From: Nocardia nova SH22a
GTDB lineage: Bacteria > Actinomycetota > Actinomycetes > Mycobacteriales > Mycobacteriaceae
Assembly (NCBI RefSeq): GCF_000523235.1
Contig: NZ_CP006850.1
Coordinates: 7,688,001-7,752,000, forward strand
DNA length: 64,000 bases
Direction: 5' to 3'
A program made the translations under genes and the position numbers. How positions within the stretch are numbered: position 1 is the first letter of the stretch; each line of letters begins with the position of its first letter. The notes under the pieces were generated by a model. It saw nothing but the letters and a program-made list of their open reading frames with translations, had not been told where the DNA came from and searched no databases. This document shows, one piece after another, positions 51,175 to 59,301 of this stretch.

Positions 51175-51831
51175 GTGCCTGAACAACTGCCAGTCACCGA
51201 CCCTTCCACCCTGCATCCGATGCCCGGACAGCCGCGGGTCGTCCTGCTGAAACCCCTGGTCACCTCACCGCTGATCGAGGTCGGCGAGTACTCCTACTAC
51301 GACGACCCGGACGACCCCACCGCCTTCGAGACCCGCAATGTTCTCTACCACTACGGCCCGGAGAAGCTGATCATCGGCAAGTTCTGCGCGCTGGCCACGG
51401 GCGTGCGGTTCATCATGAACGGCGCCAACCACCGCATGGACGGGCCGTCGACCTTCCCGTTCTCCACCATGGGCGGCGCGTGGTCCCGGCATGTCGATCT
51501 GCTCATGGATCTGCCGAATCGCGGTGACACCGTGGTCGGTGACGATGTGTGGATCGGCTACGGCGTCACGGTGCTGCCCGGCGTCCGGATCGGTAACGGT
51601 GCGATCGTCGCCGCCGGTTCCGTGGTGACCTCCGATGTTCCGGACTACGGCATCGTCGGCGGCAATCCGGCCCGGCTCATCCGCACGCGCTACAGCGACC
51701 GCGATATCGCCCGGCTGCTGACGATCCGCTGGTGGGACTGGCCGATCGAGCACATCGACGCGCACGTCCGCACGATCATGGCGGGCACCGTCGACGAACT
51801 CGAAGCAGCGGCGCCCGATCCGGGCGCGTAA
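51175..51831 (+). CDS. Vat-family streptogramin A O-acetyltransferase-like protein
   Basis: A 218-residue left-handed beta-helix acetyltransferase of the xenobiotic (XAT) group. The Vat-type active site is visible: [21 protein letters not shown] with the catalytic His at about 86. FSTMGGAW follows, and the hexapeptide repeats [36 protein letters not shown] lead to [19 protein letters not shown] and the C-terminal [11 protein letters not shown]. Vat enzymes acetylate and inactivate streptogramin A drugs; related XATs accept chloramphenicol. The GTG start has only a weak ribosome site. It lies 72 bp after the ABC-F gene on the same strand. Confidence 0.92.
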   Translation: MPEQLPVTDPSTLHPMPGQPRVVLLKPLVTSPLIEVGEYSYYDDPDDPTAFETRNVLYHYGPEKLIIGKFCALATGVRFIMNGANHRMDGPSTFPFSTMGGAWSRHVDLLMDLPNRGDTVVGDDVWIGYGVTVLPGVRIGNGAIVAAGSVVTSDVPDYGIVGGNPARLIRTRYSDRDIARLLTIRWWDWPIEHIDAHVRTIMAGTVDELEAAAPDPGA

Positions 51832-51871
51832 GACCTTGCAGCCCAACATCATCGATCCCGAGGGAGGCCGT

Positions 51872-53035
51872 GTGCCCCGCCATATCGCCATGATCGGAAT
51901 CCCGATCGTCAGTCACATCCTGCCGAGCCTGGAGGTGATCCGGGAACTGGTCCGGCGCGGTCACCGGATCACCTACGCCAACGACCCGGCCGTACGCGAT
52001 CAGATCACCGCCACCGGCGCCGAATTCGTGCCGTGCACCTCGGCGCTACCGGTCGCCGACAACGCCTGGCCGGACGACCCGATCGCCGCCGCGCGCCTGT
52101 TCCTCGACGATGCGGTCGCGGCCCTGCCACAACTGCGCGCCGCCTACGACCGCGACCCGGCGGATCTCTATCTCTACGATATCGGCGCCTATGCCGGGCG
52201 CGCCCTGGCCGAGCGCCAGGGCCGTCCGGTCGTGCAATTGTCCCCGACCTTCGTGGCCTGGGACGGTTACGAACAGGAGGTGGCGGCCGCGCTGCGACAG
52301 CTTCCGGGCGCCGACGCCTACCGGTCGGCCTTCGCCCACTGGCTGACCGAATGCGGGGCGACCACCACCGAGGTGGACGCCTTCTCCGGGCCACCCGCCC
52401 GCGCGCTGGCGCTGATCCCGCGGGCCATGCAACCGCACGCCGACCGGGTCGACAGCGAGGTGGTGACCTTCGTCGGCCCCTGCACACCGCCGGACGGCCG
52501 ACCGGTTCCGCGCCCCGCGGACGCCGCCGAGAAAATCCTCGTGATCTCCCTCGGCACCGCATACACCCACCGGCCCGAGTTCTATCGCCGCTGCCTGGCC
52601 GCCTTCGGCGACCTGCCCGGCTGGCATATCGTCCTGCAGATCGGAAAGCACACCACCCCAGCCGAACTCGGCCCGATTCCCGCCAATACCGAGGTGCACT
52701 CCTGGATTCCACAGCGAGCCGTCCTGGAACACGCGAACGCCTTCCTCACCCATGCCGGAATGGGCGGCTGCGGTGACGGCCTGCTCACCGGCGTCCCGAT
52801 GATCGCCGTACCCCAGGGCGCCGAACAGTTCATGAATGCCGACCGGCTCGTCGAACTGGGCGTCGCCCGCCGCCTGGACACCGGCGACGCGACCGCGCAC
52901 AGCCTGCGCGCGGCACTGACCGATCTGGTCGGCGACGAAGGGGTCGCCCGGAGAACGCGCGAACTGCGCTCCGAAGCGATCGCCGAGGGCGGCACCTCGC
53001 GCGCTGCCGACCTGATCGAAGCCATGCTCACCTGA
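51872..53035 (+). CDS. MGT-family macrolide-type glycosyltransferase
   Basis: A 387-residue GT1 enzyme of the macrolide glycosyltransferase (Mgt/OleD-like) family. The N-terminal acceptor domain starts IAMIGIPIVSHILPSLEVIRELVRRGHRITYAN. The C-terminal domain shows KILVISLGTAY, VHSWIPQRAVLEHANAFLTHAGMGGCGDGLLTGVPMIAVPQGAEQFMNADRL, the UDP-sugar site. Known relatives glucosylate and inactivate macrolides in Streptomyces. GTG at 51872 follows GGGAGG; a TTG at 51836 is less likely. It is 40 bp after the Vat gene and completes a same-strand run of three. Confidence 0.9.
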   Translation: MPRHIAMIGIPIVSHILPSLEVIRELVRRGHRITYANDPAVRDQITATGAEFVPCTSALPVADNAWPDDPIAAARLFLDDAVAALPQLRAAYDRDPADLYLYDIGAYAGRALAERQGRPVVQLSPTFVAWDGYEQEVAAALRQLPGADAYRSAFAHWLTECGATTTEVDAFSGPPARALALIPRAMQPHADRVDSEVVTFVGPCTPPDGRPVPRPADAAEKILVISLGTAYTHRPEFYRRCLAAFGDLPGWHIVLQIGKHTTPAELGPIPANTEVHSWIPQRAVLEHANAFLTHAGMGGCGDGLLTGVPMIAVPQGAEQFMNADRLVELGVARRLDTGDATAHSLRAALTDLVGDEGVARRTRELRSEAIAEGGTSRAADLIEAMLT

Positions 53036-53065
53036 GCGACACCGACCGAACCTGCACCGCTGACG

Positions 53066-53091
53066 GAATTCGCTGAGAATCAGCGGGATTC
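53066..53091 (+). terminator. Hairpin after the glycosyltransferase gene
   Basis: GAATTCGCTGA (53066-53076), loop GAA, TCAGCGGGATTC (53080-53091) forms a stem with a perfect 6-bp core and partial outer pairing. It lies 30 bp after the stop codon of the last gene of the cluster. There is no long T-run, so its strength is uncertain. Confidence 0.5.
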
Positions 53092-53158
53092 GCCCTTCAG
53101 CCGCCCTTCCCCTGCCAGCGATGCGAATCAGAAACATTTGGCGTGGAGGATGTTCGGT

Positions 53159-53599
53159 GTGGAATCGCTCCCACCGAAACACCTCCTCCTGGAGGCCTGC
53201 CGGGGTCTGGCCATCGACGGTCATCTCGTGCTGAAGTGCGCATGCCGCCTCAGCGAACTGCACGAGCTGAGACTCAATGCCGCACCCGGGTCGACCCTGG
53301 ACATCGATCGCGATCGGGCACAACTGGTTTCCGATATCGACCGCTGGGTCGCGGATGAACTTCCCCGGGCACACGGATCAGCACGCATGCACACCGAAAC
53401 GGTCGGCACGGTGATCGACCGGCTCGCCCAGTTCTCCGCGCTGGCCTATCTGACCCTGACCTGGGAGCCCGAGTGGGTGGTCCGCGATGCCTGGCGGCGG
53501 CTGTCGGATCTGGCGGTGGCCTACGACGATCTGGCCGGAGAGGTGACCGCGGGGCTGTGCCGGCTCCCGGATCTCAGCGGGCACCACGAATACGAGTAG
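53159..53599 (+). CDS. DUF4254 family protein
   Basis: A 146-residue soluble helical protein. The stretch RDRAQLVSDIDRWVADELPRAHGSARMHTETVGTVIDRLAQFSALAYL matches the core I recall for DUF4254 (R-x-x-LV-x-x-IDRWV, then LHTE-x-x-G-x-VIDRL). No function is known. The GTG start at 53159 is placed by TGGAGG nine bases upstream; ATG at 53150 lies too close to it. It follows the glycosyltransferase by 123 bp with a hairpin between, so it is probably transcribed separately. Confidence 0.75.
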   Translation: MESLPPKHLLLEACRGLAIDGHLVLKCACRLSELHELRLNAAPGSTLDIDRDRAQLVSDIDRWVADELPRAHGSARMHTETVGTVIDRLAQFSALAYLTLTWEPEWVVRDAWRRLSDLAVAYDDLAGEVTAGLCRLPDLSGHHEYE

Positions 53600-53763
53600 A
53601 TCTCGCCGAACGGCGGCGTGGCGAGGGACGGCACGCCGCCGCAGGCTAGGGATGGCGGATCAGGGCAGTCGATCCGCGTCGGGGGCGACCCGACTCCCAG
53701 ATACTGCTCCGGCACCCTCGAGATACACCCGGATATTCCTGTGAACCCGCTGGCAAGAGCCGA

Positions 53764-55344
53764 TCAGGCGCCGGACACCATCAGCGCGCGGACCGCATCG
53801 ATGGTGTCGGCCTGGGCTGGCTCCTTGTCCGGCCGGTAGCGCACCACCCGGGCGAATCGCAACGCCACGCCACCGGGATAGCGGGAACTGGTCTGCACCC
53901 CGTCCAGCGCGATCTCCACCACCAGTTCCGGCCACAGGTACACCGTGTGCTCGTCGCGGGAGCGTTCGTGGCGTGGGAATTCCGCTGTCTGCCAGCGCAA
54001 CAGCGCATCGGTGAGCCCCTTGAAGGTCTTACCGACCATGACGGGATCACCACCGGCCGGATCGCGCGCGCCGAGATGCAGGTTCGACAGATATCCGGTG
54101 CGCCTGCCGTACCCCCATTCGGCGCCGAGCACCACCAGATCCAGGGTGTGCGCGGGTTTGATCTTCTGCCATGCCCGGCCCCGCCGCCCCGCCGCATACG
54201 GCGCGGACAGCGATTTGATCATGATGCCCTCGTGCCCGGCCGCGAGCGCACCGTCGAAATATTCGGCGACCGCCTCCGGCTCCGGATCGATCAGCGCCGG
54301 AATACTGTGCTCACCAGCCACTTTCGCCAATGCCTCCCGGCGCTCCCGCAGCGGCGCGTCGAGCAGATCCACACCGTCCAGATGCAGACAGTCGAAGAAA
54401 TACGGGTGCAGCAACAGGTCCCGGGTGGAATCGGCTGCCGGGCGCGGCTCCTCGGCCGCGGGGTCGGCGGCGAAACGACTCATCGTCTCCTGGAACGGAC
54501 GCGGGCGGCCGGAGTCGGTCAGCGCCAGGGTCTCGCCGTCGAGAACGACGCTGTCACAAGGTAATTCCATGACCAGCCGGACCAGCTCCGGCACCCCGGA
54601 GGTGATGTCGCGCAGGGTGCGGGTGAAGATCCGGACCTCGGACCCGTCGCGGTGCACCTGGATCCGCGCACCGTCGAGTTTGGTCTCGACACTCACGTCA
54701 CCGCCGAACTCCTCGAGCACCTCGTCGAGCGCGGCGCCCGGCGAGGCCAGCATCGGCCGGATCGGGCGCCCGACCTCGAGCCGGAAGGCCGCCAGCGCCG
54801 CCGCCCCACCGGTGACGGCCGCCGCGGCGGTCACCGGCAACCGTCCCGACAGCATGAGGGCCCGGCGCACCAGATCCGCGGGCACGTCGGCGGCGACGGC
54901 CACCGCTTCGGCGACGATCGCCGTGAGCGCGCCCTGACGCAGCTCACCGGTCAGCAGCCGGATCAGGAATATGCGCTCGGATTCGGTCGCGCGCGCGAGC
55001 AACCCGGTCAGCAACTCGCGCCGCCGGGCCACCGAGCCGTTGCCCGACACCGCCGCCAACTCCGACAGGGCCGCGTCGACTTCACCGACCGTGAGCGTGG
55101 CCTCGGCCGCCGGTTCGACCTCGAGGGTCGTGACCGTCCGCCAGCCCGTCCCGATCCTGCCCTGCGGGAGTTCCCCCGAAATCCACGCCACGACCTGCGG
55201 CAATTCCTGTGTCTGCGCACGCTCGAGCAACTCGGCCAGACCCGCGATCTTGACTTTGCGCGACGCGGTTGCCCGCACGGTGTCCGACGCCGCGACCACA
55301 TCCGAAAGCAGCACGAACTCGACGGTAGCCGGTGGGTGTGACAT
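53764..55344 (-). CDS. ligB: ATP-dependent DNA ligase LigB
   Basis: A 526-residue ATP-dependent ligase of the mycobacterial LigB type. A helical N-terminal DNA-binding domain (about 1-190) precedes VGRPIRPMLASPGAAL. The nucleotidyl motif I is ETKLDGARIQVHR with the adenylated Lys at 222. Later motifs are DSVVLDGETLAL, YFFDCLHLDGVDLLD, HEGIMIKSLSAPY and WQKIKP; an OB-fold domain ends with FARVVRYRPDKEPAQADTIDAVRAL. It seals nicks, probably in repair, while NAD-dependent LigA does replication. The start at 55344 matches family length; the long frame to 56883 is antisense to ramB. Confidence 0.94.
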   Translation of the reverse strand: MSHPPATVEFVLLSDVVAASDTVRATASRKVKIAGLAELLERAQTQELPQVVAWISGELPQGRIGTGWRTVTTLEVEPAAEATLTVGEVDAALSELAAVSGNGSVARRRELLTGLLARATESERIFLIRLLTGELRQGALTAIVAEAVAVAADVPADLVRRALMLSGRLPVTAAAAVTGGAAALAAFRLEVGRPIRPMLASPGAALDEVLEEFGGDVSVETKLDGARIQVHRDGSEVRIFTRTLRDITSGVPELVRLVMELPCDSVVLDGETLALTDSGRPRPFQETMSRFAADPAAEEPRPAADSTRDLLLHPYFFDCLHLDGVDLLDAPLRERREALAKVAGEHSIPALIDPEPEAVAEYFDGALAAGHEGIMIKSLSAPYAAGRRGRAWQKIKPAHTLDLVVLGAEWGYGRRTGYLSNLHLGARDPAGGDPVMVGKTFKGLTDALLRWQTAEFPRHERSRDEHTVYLWPELVVEIALDGVQTSSRYPGGVALRFARVVRYRPDKEPAQADTIDAVRALMVSGA

Positions 55345-55407
55345 ATCGCTCGAGACCGCTGTTAATTTCCCATTGGCAGGCTTGCGAAGACTCCATACCC
55401 TGGGCAT

Positions 55408-56817
55408 ATGGCCAAGACTTATGTCGGCGCGCGGCTTCGCCAGCTGCGCACCGAACGAGGGCTGAGCCAGATCTCGCTCGCCAAGAAGCTGGAGATCTCG
55501 GCGAGTTACCTCAACCAGATCGAACACGATGTGCGCCCGCTCACCGTACCGGTCCTGCTGCGGATCAGCGAGGTGTTCGGTGTGGACACCGGATTCTTCG
55601 CCTCCCAGGACGACACCCGGCTCATCGCCGAACTGCAGGAAGTGGTGATGGACACCGAGCTGGGCATCGAGGCCGACGCCCAGGAGATCGCCGATATGGT
55701 CTCCGCGCATCCGAGCCTGGCCCGCGCCCTGGTGAACATGCACCGCCGCTACCGCAACACCACCGCGCAGCTGGCCGCCGCCACCGAGGACCGCTTCGCC
55801 GACGGCAGCGGTTCGGGGGCCATCTCCCGCCCGCACGAGGAGGTCCGCGACTTCTTCTATCAGCGGCAGAACTACATTCACGAATTGGATACCGCCGCCG
55901 AGGAATTGGCGACCCGCATGCGCTTCCACGGCGGCGATCTGCGCCGTGAGCTCACCCGGCGGCTCACCACCGGCCACGGCGTGCAGATCGTGGAGCGCAT
56001 CGACCTCGGCGAGGGCGTACTGCACCGCTACGACCCCGAGGAGCGGCGACTGGAGATCGCACCCCACCTCTCCGGTGGTCAGCGCGCGTTCAAACTGGCC
56101 GCCGAACTGGCCTATCTGGAATGCGGCGAGCTGATCGACAAACTCGTCGAGGAGGGGAATTTCGCCTCCGAGGACACCCGGATCCTGGCCAAACTCGGCC
56201 TGGCCAACTATTTCGCCGCCGCGACCGTGCTGCCGTATTCGCATTTCCACGAGGTGGCCGAGGATTTCCGCTACGACATCGAGCGGCTGTCGGCCTTCTT
56301 CGCGCAGAGCTACGAGACGGTCTGCCACCGGCTGTCCACCCTGCAGCGGCCGAAACTGCGCGGCGTGCCGTTCTCGTTCGTGCGGGTGGATCGCGCGGGG
56401 AACATGTCGAAACGTCAGTCCGCCACCGGATTCCACTTCTCCTCCGCCGGCGGCACCTGCCCGCTGTGGAATGTGTACGAGACCTTCGCCTATCCGGGCC
56501 GGATCATGACCCAGATCGCCCAGATGCCCGACGGCCGCAAATATCTGTGGATCGCGCGCACCGTCGAACGGCGCGCGACCCGCTACGGCCAGCCGAGCAA
56601 GACCTTCGCCATCGGCCTGGGTTGCGAACTGCGCCACGCGGGCCGGGTGGTCTACGCCGACGGCCTTGACCTCAACGATCCGCAGGCCACCCCGATCGGC
56701 GCGGGCTGCCGCGTCTGCGAACGAGCCAACTGCCCGCAGCGCGCCTTCCCGCCACTGGGCAAGTCGCTGGATATCAGCGAGCATCGCAGTTCGATTTCGC
56801 CCTACGTCCTGCGCTGA
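55408..56817 (+). CDS. ramB: Acetate-metabolism regulator RamB (XRE/ImmR-type with DUF2083)
   Basis: A 469-residue regulator. The N-terminal XRE helix-turn-helix reads ARLRQLRTERGLSQISLAKKLEISASYLNQIEHDVRPLTVPVLLRISEVF. A central IrrE/peptidase-like helical region has FKLAAELAYLE and FAAATVLPYSHFHEVAEDFRYDIERLSAFF. A C-terminal DUF2083-type domain carries Cys-rich parts (GGTCPLWNV, LGCELRHAG, GCRVCERANCPQRAFPPL). RamB controls isocitrate lyase and other acetate genes in Corynebacterium and Mycobacterium (Rv0465c). It is divergent from ligB with a 63-bp gap. Confidence 0.95.
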   Translation: MAKTYVGARLRQLRTERGLSQISLAKKLEISASYLNQIEHDVRPLTVPVLLRISEVFGVDTGFFASQDDTRLIAELQEVVMDTELGIEADAQEIADMVSAHPSLARALVNMHRRYRNTTAQLAAATEDRFADGSGSGAISRPHEEVRDFFYQRQNYIHELDTAAEELATRMRFHGGDLRRELTRRLTTGHGVQIVERIDLGEGVLHRYDPEERRLEIAPHLSGGQRAFKLAAELAYLECGELIDKLVEEGNFASEDTRILAKLGLANYFAAATVLPYSHFHEVAEDFRYDIERLSAFFAQSYETVCHRLSTLQRPKLRGVPFSFVRVDRAGNMSKRQSATGFHFSSAGGTCPLWNVYETFAYPGRIMTQIAQMPDGRKYLWIARTVERRATRYGQPSKTFAIGLGCELRHAGRVVYADGLDLNDPQATPIGAGCRVCERANCPQRAFPPLGKSLDISEHRSSISPYVLR

Positions 56818-56855
56818 GCGCTGTGCGGACAGACCCCGGTTTGTTAGCGTGAGGC

Positions 56856-57395
56856 ATGGTGTCGACGGAGCCACGGATCGCACCCGGTCGCCTGCGCGAA
56901 CTGGGCCCGGTGAATTGGGTTGTCTGGCAGGTGCTTTCCCGCGCGGCGGGTACCGACGACGCCCACCTGTTCAGCACGCTGGGCCGCACGGGCGGCCTGT
57001 TCCGCGGCTGGCTGCATTTCTCCGGCCGCTTGATGCCCGGCGGCAAGCTCTCCCGCTACGAGACCGAACTGGTCATCCTCCGGGTCGCCCACCTGCGCGA
57101 CTGTGAATACGAGACCGACCACCACATCCGCCTCGGCAAACGCGCGGGCGTCACCAAGGACATCCTGGCCCGGCTGCGCACCGGCCCCGAGGCCGAAGAC
57201 TGGTCGGGCAAAGAGCGCGCGCTGCTCACCGCGGTCGACCAACTGGTCACCACCCGCGATGTGGACGACACCGCCTGGTCGGCACTGGCACAGCACTACG
57301 ACGAGCAACGCCTCATCGAAATCGTCCTGCTGACGAACCAATACGAGGGCCTGGCCAGCACCATCACCACCCTGCGCATCCAAACCGACCACTGA
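56856..57395 (+). CDS. Carboxymuconolactone decarboxylase (AhpD-like) family protein
   Basis: A 179-residue helical protein of the CMD/AhpD fold. The conserved block is KLSRYETELVILRVAHLRDCEYETDHHIRLGKRAGVTKDIL. One Cys is followed by E-x-x-x-HH in place of the paired CxxC-His of AhpD, so it may act as a decarboxylase-like or single-Cys peroxidase-like protein. It lies 38 bp after ramB on the same strand, as Rv0464c adjoins Rv0465c. Reaction unknown. Confidence 0.88.
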   Translation: MVSTEPRIAPGRLRELGPVNWVVWQVLSRAAGTDDAHLFSTLGRTGGLFRGWLHFSGRLMPGGKLSRYETELVILRVAHLRDCEYETDHHIRLGKRAGVTKDILARLRTGPEAEDWSGKERALLTAVDQLVTTRDVDDTAWSALAQHYDEQRLIEIVLLTNQYEGLASTITTLRIQTDH

Positions 57396-57479
57396 CCCGG
57401 CGGTTGCCCCAGGAATCGGAGCCCGGCGCGACCTCGGCGCCGGGCACCCATCGTCGGACGACCGGTCGAGCGAGACCCG

Positions 57480-58334
57480 TCAGCCCGCCAGTGCCTTGCC
57501 CAATACCTCCGCCGCCGAAGTCGACGCCCGGCCGATCAGTCGCTGCAGATCACCGCTGGTCACATCCAGCCATCCCGCGCGCAGTCCGGCATCCGAATCG
57601 GCGAGTACCTGCGCGAAATCGCCGGGGACACCGGCCTTTTCCAAGCCCGCCGCCAACTCGTCCTGCGGCAGATCCAGATACCGGACCTGCTTACCGGAGG
57701 CGGCCGAAATCGCCTGCGCCACATCGGTGAGCGTCAGGTGCTCGTCGCCGCCGAGTTCGTAGACCTGTCCCGCATGACCGTCGGTCGTCAGCACCACGGC
57801 CGCGGCCTCGGCGTAGTCGGCCCGCGCGGCCCCGGCGACCAGCCCGTCACCGGCCGCGCCGTACAGCACGCCCGATTCCAGGGTCGCCTCCACACCGTTC
57901 AGATAGTTCTCCCAGTACCAGCTGTTGCGCAGGATTACATGCGGCACAGCCGATTTCGAAACAACCTCTTCGGTACCGCGATGCTCCTGCGCGAGGATCA
58001 TCGGATTCTGCTCGGCGCGCGGAATACTGGTGTAGGCCAGCAACTCGACCCCGGCCCGCTCCGCGGCGCGAACGACATTCCCGTGCTGTTCGACTCGCTT
58101 GCCGAATTCGTTCCCCGAAACCAGCAGCACCCGATCCACACCCTGCAGCGCACGCTCGAGGGCCTGCGGATCGTCGTAGGACGCCTGCCGGACCTCCGCC
58201 CCGCGCTCGGCCAGATCGCGCACCTTGCCGGGATCCCGGACGATCGCGACCACCGGCCCCGCATTCCTGTTCGACAGCGCCTCCACGGCGAGACGACCCA
58301 ACTGCCCACTGGCCCCGGTAACGGCAACGGTCAT
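57480..58334 (-). CDS. NmrA-like NAD(P)H:quinone oxidoreductase family protein (QorB-like)
   Basis: A 284-residue atypical short-chain dehydrogenase. The N-terminal VAVTGASGQLGRLAVEAL binds NADPH, and VVAIVRDPGKVRDLAERGAEV gives an Arg for the phosphate. The RNSWYWENYLNG segment and YELGGDEHLTLTDVAQAIS are typical of QorB/YtfG. Such proteins reduce quinones or sense redox state. The ATG at 58334 has GGAGG seven bases upstream. It is divergent from an HxlR regulator, as in the E. coli ytfG/ytfH (qorB/qorR) pair. Confidence 0.92.
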   Translation of the reverse strand: MTVAVTGASGQLGRLAVEALSNRNAGPVVAIVRDPGKVRDLAERGAEVRQASYDDPQALERALQGVDRVLLVSGNEFGKRVEQHGNVVRAAERAGVELLAYTSIPRAEQNPMILAQEHRGTEEVVSKSAVPHVILRNSWYWENYLNGVEATLESGVLYGAAGDGLVAGAARADYAEAAAVVLTTDGHAGQVYELGGDEHLTLTDVAQAISAASGKQVRYLDLPQDELAAGLEKAGVPGDFAQVLADSDAGLRAGWLDVTSGDLQRLIGRASTSAAEVLGKALAG

Positions 58335-58369
58335 GGCCCAACCTCCAGATCTCATGTACGGAACATATG

Positions 58370-58390
58370 GCACTAACTATTGGTTAGTGC
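58370..58390. promoter_or_regulatory. Palindromic operator between qorB-like and HxlR genes
   Basis: GCACTAAC (58370-58377) and GTTAGTGC (58383-58390) are perfect 8-bp inverted repeats around TATTG. The site is 36 bp from the qorB-like start and 61 bp from the HxlR start. It is the probable HxlR binding site. Confidence 0.7.
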
Positions 58391-58450
58391 TTGATATTCC
58401 CGCACTACAGACGAGAAAGTCACTACAGGGGAGATCGGTAGCATCGAATC

Positions 58451-58849
58451 ATGACCACTCGGCAACCCGTATCGGCAGATGACACCGATCCGACGCTGGA
58501 AGCCGACGTATTCGCGCAGAATTGCAGGTCCCGCCCGGTCCTGCAGAATGTGGCAAGCCGGTGGGGCGCGCTCGCCCTGGTCGCGCTGTGGGAAGGCCCC
58601 TACCGATTCAGCGCGCTGCGACGCCGGGTCGACGGCATCAGCGAACGCATGCTCTCGCAGACCCTGCAGACCCTCGAACGCGACGGCATGATCCATCGCG
58701 AGGTCCAGCAGACCATCCCGCCGCGCGTCGAATACACCCTGACCGACCTCGGCGCCCGGGTGGCCGACCAGCTGCGCGGGCTCATCGAAATCCTGGAAGC
58801 CAATATCGACACCATCCTGGCCGCCCAGGACACCTACCACCGCGACTGA
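58451..58849 (+). CDS. HxlR-family transcriptional regulator
   Basis: A 132-residue winged-helix regulator. VFAQNCRSRPVLQNVASRWGALALVALWEGPYRFSALRRRVDGISERMLSQTLQTLERDGMIHREV carries the full HxlR signature. The single Cys at about 25 is in the position used for redox or aldehyde sensing by HypR and QorR-type members. It is divergent from the qorB-like gene with a palindrome between them, which suggests repression relieved by electrophiles or oxidants (inference). Confidence 0.93.
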   Translation: MTTRQPVSADDTDPTLEADVFAQNCRSRPVLQNVASRWGALALVALWEGPYRFSALRRRVDGISERMLSQTLQTLERDGMIHREVQQTIPPRVEYTLTDLGARVADQLRGLIEILEANIDTILAAQDTYHRD

Positions 58850-58856
58850 GCGGAAA

Positions 58857-59291
58857 TCACCGACCGCCGACGAATTCCACTGCGGGAACGAATAATTCGT
58901 GTCCGGAGCGGAAGCGCATCCGCACCCCGTCGCCCGACCACCGGACATCGGCGAACTCTGGGGGCTCCACCCCGGTCATGCCGATCCGCACGAAATGCCC
59001 GTAGGACATACTCGGATCGCGGCCGGTGTAGACCTGATACTCGACGTGGCGGCGAAACAGCCAGCTGCGCACCTCGACCACCCCGGCCAGATGCGTCGAG
59101 CCGTCCGAATACACCACATCCGCCGGTTGCGTATCGCGCTGAAGATCGCTGGTACGCCGTAACCCGGTGTCGAGGGCGAGTATCGCCACCGCCACGAGCA
59201 GCGTCACGCAGCAACCCACCGCGAACCCGAGCCGGAAACGCGACAACGGCCCGCCGCCGGACATATTCGCCGACGACGGGCCGTTGGTCAC
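58857..59291 (-). CDS. Hypothetical single-pass membrane protein
   Basis: A 144-residue protein I do not recognise. A short polar N-terminus, one hydrophobic helix (FAVGCCVTLLVAVAILALDTGL, about 22-43) and an extracytoplasmic domain of about 95 residues rich in strands are seen (PADVVYSDGSTHLAGVVEVRSWLFRRHVEYQVYTG, VRIGMTGVEPPEFADV). A GTG start at 59291 and an ATG at 59264 are both possible. It lies 10 bp before lpdC's stop, so both are on the minus strand with this gene downstream of none of the neighbours' starts; M. tuberculosis has a small membrane protein (Rv0463) near lpdC. Confidence 0.6.
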   Translation of the reverse strand: MTNGPSSANMSGGGPLSRFRLGFAVGCCVTLLVAVAILALDTGLRRTSDLQRDTQPADVVYSDGSTHLAGVVEVRSWLFRRHVEYQVYTGRDPSMSYGHFVRIGMTGVEPPEFADVRWSGDGVRMRFRSGHELFVPAVEFVGGR

Positions 59292-59301
59292 GGTGATCCG
59301 A

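Noticed and set aside
48672..53599. An erm-type rRNA methyltransferase as part of the resistance cluster
   Set aside because: No methyltransferase motif was found in this interval; the small gene at 53159 is DUF4254-like.
53764..56883. 1039-residue ligase fusion suggested by the uninterrupted minus-strand frame
   Set aside because: The extra N-terminal part is antisense to ramB and has no protein-like features; the ligase starts at 55344.
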